A stretch of DNA of 10,486 nucleotides from Planctomycetota bacterium (GCA_011524785.1 WTJQ01000446.1:1-10486), one strand, 5' to 3'. Shown: positions 1 to 7,079, numbered from the stretch's first letter. Translations and numbers: made by a program. The notes: generated from the letters alone by a model not told the origin.

Positions 1-14
1 CATACAATGTTTCA

Positions 15-1208
15 TTACCAGTGAACATAGTGATCGGGCAGCAGCTCGAGCCAGCGCGACAGCGTCTGGGCCCGGTAGGTGTAGGCCCAGATGAGCTCGT
101 CGCTGTCCTGGAGGTTGAGGTTGCCCTCGTCGAGGAGGAAGCCCAGGGCCCTGCGGAGCGCCGGGTCGAGGCCCGGGTCCTCGGCCCCTCGAGCGCGCGC
201 CTCGAGCAGGCCGCGGGCAGCGATCGCGCTGACCGCGACCTGCACGTTGGGCAGGCCGTCGGTCCCACCGAAGTCGTAGATGGAGTCCTTCCAGCCGCCG
301 TCCTCGCGCTGCATGGCGAGCAGGTAGGCGACGCCGCGCTTCCAGGCGGCGGCCAGGTCGTAGACCCCTGGAGCGCAGCGTGAGCCCGCGCCGCTCGCGA
401 CCAGCGCCTCGGGCGGCAGCGTGTCGTAGACCTCCTGGCCTCGCACCAGGCCGCCGTGACCCTCGAGCTCCATGGCGGCCTTGGCCGCGAGCGGGTGCTC
501 CGGGTACGCGTCGACGAGGCGCGTCCACAGCTCCCGCGCGCCGTCCTCGTCGCCGCGCCAGAAGCACCCAGCCGCTGCCAGGTGCAGGCCCTCGGCCCGG
601 GCGTCGGCATCGCCCTCGGCCAAGAGCTCCTCACGCTCCTCGGTCGTGAGCTCCGGGTCCCGCAGCAGCCGCACCGCCGCCTGGTCGAAGCGCAGGGTCG
701 GGAGACCGTCCGTGCGCTCGGGTTCGCGCCCCACCATCTCCAGCAGGCGCGCCTCGTACCACGCGGGGTGCAGCGTCGTCAGCTCCGACTGGCGGGTGAC
801 CTCGGCGCCAGCCGCGTCCAGCACCAGGAAGCCGGGCTCCACGAAGGAGTAGCGCTCGATGCCGTAGGCCTTGCACTCGTCCCGATCGGGGGCGTGACGC
901 AGCAGCACGAACGACTCCTCGAGCAGGCCCTGCAGCCGCGGCCACGAGTAGGGCCCCGCCAGCTGCGCGCGATCGATCTCGGGCTTGCGGTCCATGAAGG
1001 AGCCCGCGAGGGTCGGCACGTACCAGAGCAGGGGCCGCTCCTGCTCCTTGGCTGCCGCCAGCGCCGTCTCGAGGTCCGTGTGCCACGGCAGGTGCTGGCC
1101 CGCGCGCTGGGCCACCTCGCCCGGGGGGATCCGGATCCGCTTGCTCGAGTTCTGGGGCGCGGCGGCCGCCAGGGTCGACGATGCGAGGAGGAGGAGCAGG
1201 ACGCGCAT
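15..1208 (-). CDS. Secreted protein: thioredoxin-like domain plus start of alpha-toroid (prenyltransferase-type) domain, probably truncated
   Basis: Not a named gene. Residues 1-17 form a signal peptide (MR followed by a Leu/Ala-rich core, probable cleavage near AAAAPQ), so the protein is exported. Residues about 40-165 look like a thioredoxin-fold domain (WHTDLETALAAAKEQERPLL, then PGFLVLDAAG), but the expected CXXC position reads TLAGSFM, so redox activity is unlikely. Residues about 195-250 are helical and TPR-like. Residues about 288-385 (VAYLLAMQREDGGWKDS, then NVQVAVSAIAARGLLEA) match the repeat of prenyltransferase/squalene-cyclase alpha-toroids, of which only one or two repeats are present. 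The frame ends in HYVHW and TAA just where GC content collapses, so the native C-terminus is probably missing. It is the last gene of a four-gene minus-strand run, 22 bases after the HEAT gene. Domain calls are by eye; the biological role is unknown. Confidence 0.75.
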   Translation of the reverse strand: MRVLLLLLASSTLAAAAPQNSSKRIRIPPGEVAQRAGQHLPWHTDLETALAAAKEQERPLLWYVPTLAGSFMDRKPEIDRAQLAGPYSWPRLQGLLEESFVLLRHAPDRDECKAYGIERYSFVEPGFLVLDAAGAEVTRQSELTTLHPAWYEARLLEMVGREPERTDGLPTLRFDQAAVRLLRDPELTTEEREELLAEGDADARAEGLHLAAAGCFWRGDEDGARELWTRLVDAYPEHPLAAKAAMELEGHGGLVRGQEVYDTLPPEALVASGAGSRCAPGVYDLAAAWKRGVAYLLAMQREDGGWKDSIYDFGGTDGLPNVQVAVSAIAARGLLEARARGAEDPGLDPALRRALGFLLDEGNLNLQDSDELIWAYTYRAQTLSRWLELLPDHYVHW

Positions 1209-1230
1209 GGCGCCAGCCTATCGACCTGGC

Positions 1231-2493
1231 TCAGCGCGCCGTCGTCGCGGGTGCGACAGGACCGCCCAGGGAGGCGAGGATCCGGAGCGCTCGCTCGCGG
1301 AGCTCGACGAGTCGGGGGTCGGCTGGAGCCTCCGAACTGGCGGTGGGGAGCGACTCCACGAGGGCGCGCCACGCCGGCTGCAGGGCCTCGGGGCGGAGGC
1401 CCGCCACCGGCTCAGGACCCTTCACGAGCAGCAGGGTCTCGCTCGAGGCCCCGCGCACGAGCAGCTGCTCCAGGTCGCAGCCCGGCGTGCCGTACATCCG
1501 GCGCGGGCCGGCCGCGGCGAGCCCCGCGGTCAGGAGGTCCTCCAGCCGGGCGGTCGTGCCGGGCGGGAGCGAGACGACGGCCGGATTGCCCTGGCCCACG
1601 ATCAGCTGGTCGTCCGCGCCCCAGCGCAGCCAGAGCTCACCCTCGCGGCACGAGCGCAGCTCGAGGCCGATGCGGGCCGGCGCCGTTCGTCCAGCGCGCT
1701 GCTGCGGCAGCAGCTCGGGCCTCGGACCGAGCATCGCGGTCAGGTCCGCCTCGATCGCGCTCCTCGCGGCGACGGCGCTCGACGCGTCCGGCTCCTCGAG
1801 CGGGTCCAGCCCATGGAGCTCCACCCCCAGGCTCTCGAGCGCGCGCGCTGCGAGGATCCGAGCGGCCTGACCGCTGCGCCGCTCGAACCACTGGTCGACC
1901 CGCGCGAGCTCCTCGAACAGGAGCCACAGGGGGCGGCGGTCCCCGGCGCGCACGAGGGCGACCGCGGCGGCCCGGCGGACGCGCTCGTCCTCATCGGCGA
2001 GGACGGCGCGCAGCGGAGGGAGCGGACCGTGGCTGCGCATCAGGCCCTCGGCGGCCGCGGTGCGGACCTCGCCGAGGACGTCGTCGAGCAGCGGCACGAA
2101 GCGTCGCGCCTCCGCGGGGGTCGGACGCTCGGCGACGGCCCGGGCGCTGCTGGGCCGCCAGGGGAAGTCGGCGTCCCCGAGGCTCTCCCAGAGGGCCGCG
2201 CGCAGCCTGGGGTCGCGGGCGATGCCGAGGGCCTCGAGGATCGGGGGCCCGAGGGCGGCGAGCCCCATCCCGTCCGGTCCCAGCTCGGCCAGCAGGCGCT
2301 CCTCCCCGCGGGGTCCCAGCTCCACCAGGCGCCTCGCGGCCTGCGGGCGGACGACGGCCCGGCCCGTGGTCGCGGCGCGCATCAGGCGCTCGACCTCCTC
2401 GTCCTGGTGACGAGGGACAGGGGCGTGCGCCGGCGGCGCCAGGCGTGCGGGGCCCGCGGTGAGCGCCCCGAGGAGTGCGGCCGTCAGCAGCAT
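1231..2493 (-). CDS. Secreted HEAT-repeat protein
   Basis: This 420-residue protein starts with a hydrophobic Leu/Ala-rich segment (residues 1-24) that reads as a signal peptide. Residues about 32-225 are rich in Ala, Arg and Leu with the spacing of HEAT repeats: RPQAARRLVELG, LGEVRTAAAEGLMRS and DERVRRAAAVALVRAG are successive helix pairs. Residues about 245-400 form a different region with beta-like stretches (LELRSCREGELWLRWGADDQ) and no family I recognise. HEAT repeats are scaffolds for protein-protein contacts, so a structural or adaptor role in the periplasm is likely but not shown. The gene begins 10 bases after the stop of the DUF3299-like gene and ends 22 bases before the next start, which indicates co-transcription. 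No good Shine-Dalgarno sequence precedes the ATG. Confidence 0.8.
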   Translation of the reverse strand: MLLTAALLGALTAGPARLAPPAHAPVPRHQDEEVERLMRAATTGRAVVRPQAARRLVELGPRGEERLLAELGPDGMGLAALGPPILEALGIARDPRLRAALWESLGDADFPWRPSSARAVAERPTPAEARRFVPLLDDVLGEVRTAAAEGLMRSHGPLPPLRAVLADEDERVRRAAAVALVRAGDRRPLWLLFEELARVDQWFERRSGQAARILAARALESLGVELHGLDPLEEPDASSAVAARSAIEADLTAMLGPRPELLPQQRAGRTAPARIGLELRSCREGELWLRWGADDQLIVGQGNPAVVSLPPGTTARLEDLLTAGLAAAGPRRMYGTPGCDLEQLLVRGASSETLLLVKGPEPVAGLRPEALQPAWRALVESLPTASSEAPADPRLVELRERALRILASLGGPVAPATTAR

Positions 2494-2503
2494 CGGCCGC
2501 GGG

Positions 2504-2956
2504 TCACGGCATGGCCTTGATCTCGAGTCGGTAGAGGCTGACGACGAAGCCGTCCTCCTCCTTCTCTCCGACGCTGAACGTCCCGACCAGGTCGATGCGG
2601 CCGGGTCGGAAGCCGACGGTGTCCTCGGTCAGGGTGACCTCGACGAAGTGCTGCACCTTGGAGCGCCCGCACTCGCAGGACTCGGGCACCAGCTCGAAGA
2701 CGGTCGCGCCCTCCAGGGTCCCGATCGCCATGTAGCCGTTGATCGCGATCTCCTGCCCGTCGAGGGCGAGGATCTCGTCGGGGAGCTTCATGCCCCGCCG
2801 GTAGTCGAGGCTGGTCAGCCAGTCGAGGTTGACGTCGATCGGCTCCTCGACAGCGTGCTGGAGTGCGCCGACCGGGGAGCACTCGGGGGCCTGGACCTCG
2901 CTGGGGGAGACCAGCGGAGCCACGAGGCTGGCGGCGGCGAGGAGAGCGGCGCGCAT
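2504..2956 (-). CDS. Small secreted protein, DUF3299-like
   Basis: This protein has 150 residues with a signal peptide at about 1-22 (MRAALLAAASLVAPLV). The mature part carries the pattern seen in DUF3299 proteins: LPDEILALDGQEIAINGYM (residues 58-76), a hydrophobic strand (TVFELVP), then a Cys-containing stretch (PESCECG, residues 91-97) and a C-terminal beta-rich part (VGTFSVGEKEEDGFVVSLYRLE). The two Cys at 94 and 96 could form a disulfide or bind metal; this is inference. DUF3299 proteins are small envelope proteins, often found near metal-transport genes in other bacteria, with no settled function. The gene sits between the TlpA-like and HEAT genes with 34- and 10-base gaps. The TlpA-like partner makes a thiol-disulfide link to this Cys pair plausible. 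The ATG at 2956 is preceded by a C-run rather than a Shine-Dalgarno sequence. Confidence 0.75.
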   Translation of the reverse strand: MRAALLAAASLVAPLVSPSEVQAPECSPVGALQHAVEEPIDVNLDWLTSLDYRRGMKLPDEILALDGQEIAINGYMAIGTLEGATVFELVPESCECGRSKVQHFVEVTLTEDTVGFRPGRIDLVGTFSVGEKEEDGFVVSLYRLEIKAMP

Positions 2957-2990
2957 GGGGGAATGATAGGCCCTCCGGGCCCGTCCCGCC

Positions 2991-4250
2991 TCAGCGGTCG
3001 TCGTCCGCCGGCAGGAGGTCCTCGATCAGGAGCTCGAACTGGTCCACGAGGCGCTCGTGCGCGGGGCCCGTGGCCGGACCGTTGAAGCCGGTGTGGACGG
3101 CCCGGGGCGTCCCGTCCGCCGCGATGAAGACCGTCGTGGGGAACGCCAGGACGCGGTCGAGCAGGGGGAAGGCCTCGGAGGCCTCGGCCTTGCTCGCGTT
3201 GCCCGCGCGCAGCAGGGGGTACGGCACGTCGAGGGCGCGCTGGAAGCGCTGCAGTCGCGCGCGCTGGTTCTCGGGGGAGTCCTGCTGCTCGAAGCCGAGC
3301 CCGACCACCTGCAGGCCTCGCGGCCCGTACTGGCGCTGCAGTCGCGCGAGCAGGCGCGCCTCGTCGACGCAGTTGGGACACCAGCTCCCGAACAGGACGA
3401 GCACCAGGGCCTTGCCCTCGAAGGCCGGATCGTCGAGGGCCTGCGGCTCGCCGTCGATGGTCTCGAAGGTGAGGCCCGAGAGGTCGACGCCCTCCTTCAG
3501 ACGCGTGAGGCCGAAGGGGTCGGGCACGCGCGCGTCCTCGTCGCGGCGCGCTGCCCAGACCTCGGTCCAGTGGGCACCCGACTGGAAGACGCCACCCAGG
3601 TTCCCCTCGGCGTCGAGCTGGGCATCGAAGCGGAAGGCGTGCGCGCCGTCGAAGCACGAGAGGCGCAGGACGCCCTCCTCCCAGGTCCCCTCGAGGAAGC
3701 GGTAGTCGCCGAGGGTGGTCATGAAGGTGCCGGTCACGCTGCGGGGACCCTGCTCGAAGATCGCGACCGCGGGCTCCTCGCTCGACTCGAACTCCACCGA
3801 CCAGCGGCCCGCGAGTCGGGCTCCCCCGCGGGCGGTCTTGCCCTGGCCCGGGAAGCGGGGCTTGGCGCCGTGGGTCGCGTGGAACGGCATCGTGCGCGCC
3901 TCGCCCTCACCCCGCTCCAGGGTCCACTCCCCGTCGAGCCGCACGCCCCCCTGGGTGATGTCCGCCTCGATCCAACTGTCGTAGGGCGTGCAGTGCAGCC
4001 GCAGAGTGCGGTCCTCATGGGTCGCCTCGATCGGGATGCGCTCGCTCCCGTTGTTGATGTAGGCGACCCAGCCCCCCGGAACGCGACCGATGTCGATGGA
4101 GAAGGGGATCTCCCCCGAGGGCGAGTCGAGCCAGGCGTGCCAGCGGCCGGTCCGCGGCTCGAGCGGGCCCGCACCGGGCGTCGGATCCTGGGGGGTGGTG
4201 GTCATCAGGCCGATGAGGAGCAGGGCCAGCATGCTGCGATCGTACCGCAC
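2991..4250 (-). CDS. TlpA/ResA-like thiol-disulfide oxidoreductase with a long beta-rich N-terminal region
   Basis: The C-terminal 165 residues (about 255-419) are a TlpA/ResA/AhpC-TSA type thioredoxin domain. It shows GKALVLVLFGSWCPNC with active-site Cys291 and Cys294, a GLQVVGLGF strand, and the cis-proline strand FPTTVFIAADG (Pro371). Such domains reduce or exchange disulfides outside the cytoplasm. Residues about 35-235 are two beta-rich stretches that may be repeats: one has GRWHAWLDSPSGEIPFSIDI and the other AGRWSVEFESSEEPAVAIF, each followed by short beta strands and a LDGEWT or LEGTWE motif. They resemble lipocalin- or beta-barrel-like modules. The start is GTG at 4250, giving a basic n-region (R2, R5) before the hydrophobic stretch; an ATG at 4232 is an alternative. 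This is the first gene of the minus-strand operon and is divergent from the DUF2784 gene 46 bases away. Confidence 0.85.
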   Translation of the reverse strand: MRYDRSMLALLLIGLMTTTPQDPTPGAGPLEPRTGRWHAWLDSPSGEIPFSIDIGRVPGGWVAYINNGSERIPIEATHEDRTLRLHCTPYDSWIEADITQGGVRLDGEWTLERGEGEARTMPFHATHGAKPRFPGQGKTARGGARLAGRWSVEFESSEEPAVAIFEQGPRSVTGTFMTTLGDYRFLEGTWEEGVLRLSCFDGAHAFRFDAQLDAEGNLGGVFQSGAHWTEVWAARRDEDARVPDPFGLTRLKEGVDLSGLTFETIDGEPQALDDPAFEGKALVLVLFGSWCPNCVDEARLLARLQRQYGPRGLQVVGLGFEQQDSPENQRARLQRFQRALDVPYPLLRAGNASKAEASEAFPLLDRVLAFPTTVFIAADGTPRAVHTGFNGPATGPAHERLVDQFELLIEDLLPADDDR

Positions 4251-4296
4251 CTCGGCCGACCTGGATCGCTGGCGCGACCGGGCCTAGCCTCGCGCC
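4251..4296. promoter_or_regulatory. Divergent intergenic region between the TlpA-like operon and the DUF2784 gene
   Basis: Only 46 bases separate two divergent starts, so promoters for both transcription units must lie here or overlap the coding ends. I see no convincing -35/-10 pair; the stretch is GC-rich (gacctggatcgctggcgcga). Confidence 0.35.
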
Positions 4297-4695
4297 ATGA
4301 ACCCCGCGCTCCTCGCCGACGTGGTGGCCGCCGTGCACCTCGCGATCGTGGTGTTCGTGCTCGCGGTCCCCTTCGCGGCCCTGGCCGGCGGGCTCCTGCG
4401 CTGGCGCTGGGTCCGGAGTCCCCTGCTGCGGCTCGCGCACCTGGGGATCATGCTCTACATCGCGCTCAACGCGCTGCGGAACGAGCTCTGCTTCCTGACG
4501 CACATCGAGTTCGACCTCCGTCGCGAGGCCGGCCAGCAGGGTGCGGAGGGCTCGTTCGTGGGGCAGGTGCTCCACGACATCCTGTTCGTCGACGTGGACC
4601 AGGCGCTGCTCAACGGCATCTACCTGGGCTTCTTCGCGCTGGTCGTCCTGACGCTCGTCCTCGTCCCGCCCCGTCGGCGGGGAGCCGACGCCTGA
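4297..4695 (+). CDS. DUF2784 family membrane protein
   Basis: This 132-residue protein matches the DUF2784 family. It has an N-terminal membrane helix (LADVVAAVHLAIVVFVLAVPF, about residues 6-27), a second hydrophobic segment after a basic turn (HLGIMLYIALNAL), then the family signature CFLTHIEFDLRREAGQQG (residues about 65-82, family pattern L-T-x-x-E-x-x-L-R-R-x-A-G-x-x-G) and a final helix (ALLNGIYLGFFALVVLTLVLV). It is therefore an integral inner-membrane protein of three or four helices. The family has no established function. It is transcribed alone, divergently from the thiol-oxidoreductase operon and convergently with the next gene, nine bases past its stop. A hairpin lies across its last codons. 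Confidence 0.85.
   Translation: MNPALLADVVAAVHLAIVVFVLAVPFAALAGGLLRWRWVRSPLLRLAHLGIMLYIALNALRNELCFLTHIEFDLRREAGQQGAEGSFVGQVLHDILFVDVDQALLNGIYLGFFALVVLTLVLVPPRRRGADA
4673..4689. terminator. Hairpin at the convergent gene junction
   Basis: A perfect six-base stem GTCGGC/GCCGAC with a five-base loop lies at the 3' end of the DUF2784 coding region, between two converging genes. There is no T-tract, so it could be a weak or Rho-assisted terminator, or chance in GC-rich DNA. Confidence 0.25.
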
Positions 4696-4704
4696 GGCCG
4701 CTGC

Positions 4705-5028
4705 TCAGAGCCCCACGAGCGCTGACAGGGCGACGAGGCCCCAAGCCACTTCGAGCAGCAGCGGCTGCCAGGTCCTCCGGAGCCAGCACACCCAGCCGAC
4801 GCCCGCGGCCCCCGTCAGGTTGAGGAGCTGGTACTCGAGGCCCTGCTCCAGCCAGCCGTGGCTGCTCGCGAAGTAGGCCGTCAGGATCGCGGCGGTCCCG
4901 TACCAGCCGGCCACGCTGGCGGGCAGGGGGAGGCGAGCGGGCGTGGAGGGCTCCGAGTCCCGAGCCGGGGACTGCGGGCCGGGCGCGTCGGCGGTGGGGT
5001 TCGGGTCGCGGTCCATCGTTCCCATCAT
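4705..5028 (-). CDS. Small CBU_0592-like membrane protein
   Basis: The recognisable part is the C-terminal 70 residues: GWYGTAAILTAYFASSHGWL, then LEYQLLNLTGAAGVG, then TWQPLLLEVAWGLVALSALVGL. Order and spacing match the CBU_0592-like family of small membrane proteins (a G-x-x-x-x-L-x-A-Y helix, a YQLLNLxGAxG helix, and a final helix after a W-x-P-x-x-x-x-x-x-W motif), giving three membrane helices. The N-terminal 30 residues are Pro/Ser-rich and presumably cytoplasmic. The start is uncertain: ATG codons at 5028, 5025 and 5016 are all in frame, giving 107, 106 or 103 residues, and none has a clear ribosome site. The open frame continues far upstream without similarity to anything, so I reject longer versions. 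Function unknown. Confidence 0.75.
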   Translation of the reverse strand: MMGTMDRDPNPTADAPGPQSPARDSEPSTPARLPLPASVAGWYGTAAILTAYFASSHGWLEQGLEYQLLNLTGAAGVGWVCWLRRTWQPLLLEVAWGLVALSALVGL

Positions 5029-5292
5029 CGGGGGTGGAGAGCCGCGGGGGGCGCTCCGGGGCGCGGATCCTCGAGACCTCGCTGCGGCCCGAGAATTCCG
5101 TGCGAGCGGGTGCGTACCCTTCATCCTGAGCCCTGGCGCAAGCAGGCGCGGCGCTTCACGAAGAAGGGTCTGCCTGCCCCGGCGCCCATCCACCGGTCGT
5201 CCGCTCTGGTCCACCTGGCAAGAGCCACCGCAGCGCAGCCTCCGACCGCTCCCGCCTCGAAACCCAGAACCACGAGCCCACTCCACATCTCC
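5029..5292. promoter_or_regulatory. Divergent intergenic region upstream of the AIM24-family gene
   Basis: This 264-base gap lies between two divergent starts. It holds an AT-richer patch around gagaattccgtg (5091-5102), a separated inverted pair ACCCTTC (5116-5122) and GAAGGGT (5163-5169), and a small palindrome CTTCACGAAG (5154-5163). These are weak signals; promoters for both genes are expected but I cannot place them. The frame of the plus-strand gene stays open here, but the residues look non-coding. Confidence 0.35.
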
Positions 5293-6039
5293 ATGGCCGA
5301 TCAAGTCGACTACCGCATCGAGGGCGAGGACCTCCAGTCCGTCTCCATCATCCTGGACCCCGGTGAGGGGATGCGAGCAGAGCCCGGTGCGATGCTCTGG
5401 ATGGAGGACGGGATCGAGATGGACACCTCCACGGGCGGAGGTCTCTTCTCCGGCCTCAAGCGCAAGATCGCCGGGGAGAGCTTCTTCATCACGAGCTTCA
5501 CCAACGGGGCCAACGACCGGCGCGAGGTGACCTACGGGGGGCCCTACCCGGGCCGCATCGTGCCGATGGACCTCAGCCGCGGCGACATCCTCTGCCAGCG
5601 CGACGCCTACCTGTGCAGCGCCAACGGCATCGAGGTGACCCTGGGCTTCACCAAGCGCCTCGGCGCGGGCCTGCTCGGCGGTGAGGGCTTCATCCTGCAG
5701 CGCCTCAGTGGCGACGGCTGGGCCTTCGTCCACGCCGGCGGCTTCGTGATCGAGCGCGAGCTCGGGCCCGGCGAGAGCCTGCGGGTCGACACGGGCTGCA
5801 TCGCGGCCTTCGAGGAGACGGTCGACTACGACATCCGCATGGTGAAGGGCTTCAAGTCGATGCTCTTCGGGGGTGAGGGCATGTTCCTCGCCTACCTCAA
5901 GGGACCGGGCAAGGTCTGGCTCCAGACCATGCCCTTCTCGCGCCTCGCGCGGCGCATCGGCGGGGCCATCGGCAGCGGCCAGGGCGAGACCCGCCGCGGC
6001 GGCCTCTCGATGCTCGGGGACATGCTCGGGGGCGACTAG
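5293..6039 (+). CDS. TIGR00266/AIM24 family protein
   Basis: This 248-residue protein fits the TIGR00266/AIM24 family, a beta-rich tryptophan-RNA-binding-attenuator-like fold with pseudo-threefold symmetry. Visible signatures are LDPGEGMRAEPGAMLWMEDGIEM (start at residue 21), the glycine-rich GGGLFSGLKRKIAGESFFITSF (residues 48-69), PYPGRIVPMDL, and LSGDGWAFVHAGGFVIERELGPGE with VDTGCIAAFE. It ends with a Gly-rich tail, as family members often do. It has no signal peptide and is probably cytoplasmic. The bacterial members have no agreed function; the yeast homologue Aim24 is mitochondrial and affects MICOS stability. The ATG at 5293 is chosen because the family begins about here (MADQVDYRIEGEDLQSV) and upstream codons look random. 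The leader has no Shine-Dalgarno sequence. It converges on the next gene with overlapping stops. Confidence 0.9.
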   Translation: MADQVDYRIEGEDLQSVSIILDPGEGMRAEPGAMLWMEDGIEMDTSTGGGLFSGLKRKIAGESFFITSFTNGANDRREVTYGGPYPGRIVPMDLSRGDILCQRDAYLCSANGIEVTLGFTKRLGAGLLGGEGFILQRLSGDGWAFVHAGGFVIERELGPGESLRVDTGCIAAFEETVDYDIRMVKGFKSMLFGGEGMFLAYLKGPGKVWLQTMPFSRLARRIGGAIGSGQGETRRGGLSMLGDMLGGD

Positions 6040-6467
6040 CGCCCCGCCAGGCCCTCGATCCCGAGCAGGGCGAGGCCCAGCAGTCCGGTCACCCAGGCGG
6101 CGATGCGGGCGACCCTCAGGGAGGCGCGGACCCCGAACCACTCCAGGGTCTCGGGGGTGCAGAAGGGGTCGCGCGCGATGGCGAGCCCCAGCAGCACGAG
6201 CGTGGCCGCGAGGCTGGGGACCGCCCACGCCTCGGGAAGTGCGAGGGGAGCCACCACCGAGATCACGGTGAGGCCGAGCACGGTGACGAGCATGCGCCTC
6301 CCGTGGCGCTCGACCCGACCCGCGTAGGCCAGCAGTTCGTCTCGGTGCTCGGGAAGCACCATGCGCTCCCGGCCCTTGCGTGGGAGGGAGCGCACGAGCG
6401 AGGCCGGGAGCTCGATCGGCTCCGCGCGGTCGTCGCGCGTGCCGGACCAGAAGCAGCGCGGACGCAT
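6036..6467 (-). CDS. Unrecognised membrane protein with three predicted helices
   Basis: This 143-residue protein is of no family I recognise. Its N-terminal 55 residues are charged and probably cytoplasmic (RSLPRKGRERMVLPEHRDEL). Three hydrophobic helices follow at about 58-77, 81-99 and 118-141. The loop RDPFCTPETLEWFGVRASLRVAR between helices two and three is the most distinctive part and would be the best query. The start is taken at ATG 6467; an in-frame GTG at 6488 would add seven residues (mostly Gly) but lies inside a strong hairpin, so it is less likely. The stop codon shares bases with the stop of the AIM24 gene on the other strand. It follows the lipoprotein gene on the same strand and may be co-transcribed with it. 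Confidence 0.65.
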   Translation of the reverse strand: MRPRCFWSGTRDDRAEPIELPASLVRSLPRKGRERMVLPEHRDELLAYAGRVERHGRRMLVTVLGLTVISVVAPLALPEAWAVPSLAATLVLLGLAIARDPFCTPETLEWFGVRASLRVARIAAWVTGLLGLALLGIEGLAGR

Positions 6468-6483
6468 GGAGCCATCGCCACCG

Positions 6484-6515
6484 CCCACGGCCCGGCGGCT
6501 GCGCCCGGCCGTGGG
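6484..6515 (-). terminator. Strong hairpin between lipoprotein gene and membrane-protein gene
   Basis: The nine-base perfect stem CCCACGGCC (6484-6492) and GGCCGTGGG (6507-6515) has a 14-base loop. It lies nine bases after the lipoprotein stop on the minus strand. No T-run follows, so it may be an attenuating or RNA-stabilising hairpin rather than a full terminator. Confidence 0.4.
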
Positions 6516-6524
6516 GGAGGAGGA

Positions 6525-7004
6525 TCAGGTGTAGCCCAGACCCTTGAGCGCGTTGTTGAGAGCGCCGCCCTCGGCCTTGGCGGCCTCGGCCTTCAGCTTC
6601 TCCAGGTACTTCTGGAGCTTCTCGCTCTCGGGGAACTTCTTGAGGCCGGCGTCGACGACGTTGACGGCCTCCAGCAGGCCGTCGGCGCCGCCGTTGAAGA
6701 GGTCGCGGATCATGTCGCGGTAGGCCTTCTCCTCGAGGTCCGTGGCGCCGGCCAGCTGCATGAAGTCCTCGCGAGCGGCGCTCGAGTCGACGTAGGCGCG
6801 CGCGCGGCAGCGCGCGATGGCGACCTCGGTGTGCTCGGGCGTGCCCGCGCTCAGGCTCGCGAGGGCGGTGTCGAAGTGCCCGACGGCGGCCTGGTGGTCC
6901 CCGGCCTGCACGGCCATCTGGCCCGCCTCGGTGGGGTCGGCGGGCGTGTCGGAGCCGCAGGCGCCGAGGACGAGGAGGAGCGAGAGCGTGAGGGGGGCTT
7001 TCAT
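6525..7004 (-). CDS. Small lipoprotein with TPR-like helical body
   Basis: This 159-residue protein begins with a lipoprotein signal: MK, a Leu-rich core, and a lipobox VLGAC with Cys16 as the lipidated residue, followed by GSDTPAD. The mature protein is helical. Residues 25-52 (PTEAGQMAVQAGDHQAAVGHF) read as one tetratricopeptide-type repeat, followed by further helices rich in Ala, Glu and Lys (KKFPESEKLQKYLEKLKAEAAKAE), which could form a coiled coil. The final residues are NALKGLGYT, similar to the tail of the RHH protein encoded on the other side of the intergenic region. TPR lipoproteins usually serve as envelope scaffolds; the substrate here is unknown. It is transcribed away from the sulfate-activation operon and shares the 361-base intergenic region with it. 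Confidence 0.8.
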   Translation of the reverse strand: MKAPLTLSLLLVLGACGSDTPADPTEAGQMAVQAGDHQAAVGHFDTALASLSAGTPEHTEVAIARCRARAYVDSSAAREDFMQLAGATDLEEKAYRDMIRDLFNGGADGLLEAVNVVDAGLKKFPESEKLQKYLEKLKAEAAKAEGGALNNALKGLGYT

Positions 7005-7024
7005 GGCGTGAGCAGTCTAGGGGC

Positions 7025-7040
7025 AGGGGTGGACACCCCT
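7025..7040. repeat. Perfect palindrome upstream of the lipoprotein gene
   Basis: AGGGGTG and CACCCCT are exact inverted arms of seven bases around a GA centre, 21 bases upstream of the lipoprotein start. One arm sequence (AGGGGTG) recurs at 7299-7305 inside the six-repeat array, so the same regulator may bind both places. It is an operator candidate or a leader hairpin. Confidence 0.5.
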
Positions 7041-7079
7041 CCCGTCGGCGGAGGTTGGGGGAGAACCTGAGGGCTGGAG

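Noticed and set aside
456..2462. Long plus-strand open frame opposite the secreted-protein genes
   Set aside because: It is antisense to well-supported genes and has Arg/Pro/Gly-rich composition typical of high-GC shadow frames.
4858..5292. N-terminal extension of the AIM24 gene
   Set aside because: The frame stays open, but the residues are Arg/Gly/Pro-rich, overlap the divergent gene and precede the family's normal start at 5293.
6468..6488. GTG start at 6488 for the three-helix membrane protein
   Set aside because: It would add a Gly-rich stub and lie in the stem of a strong hairpin; ATG at 6467 is preferred, though not proven.
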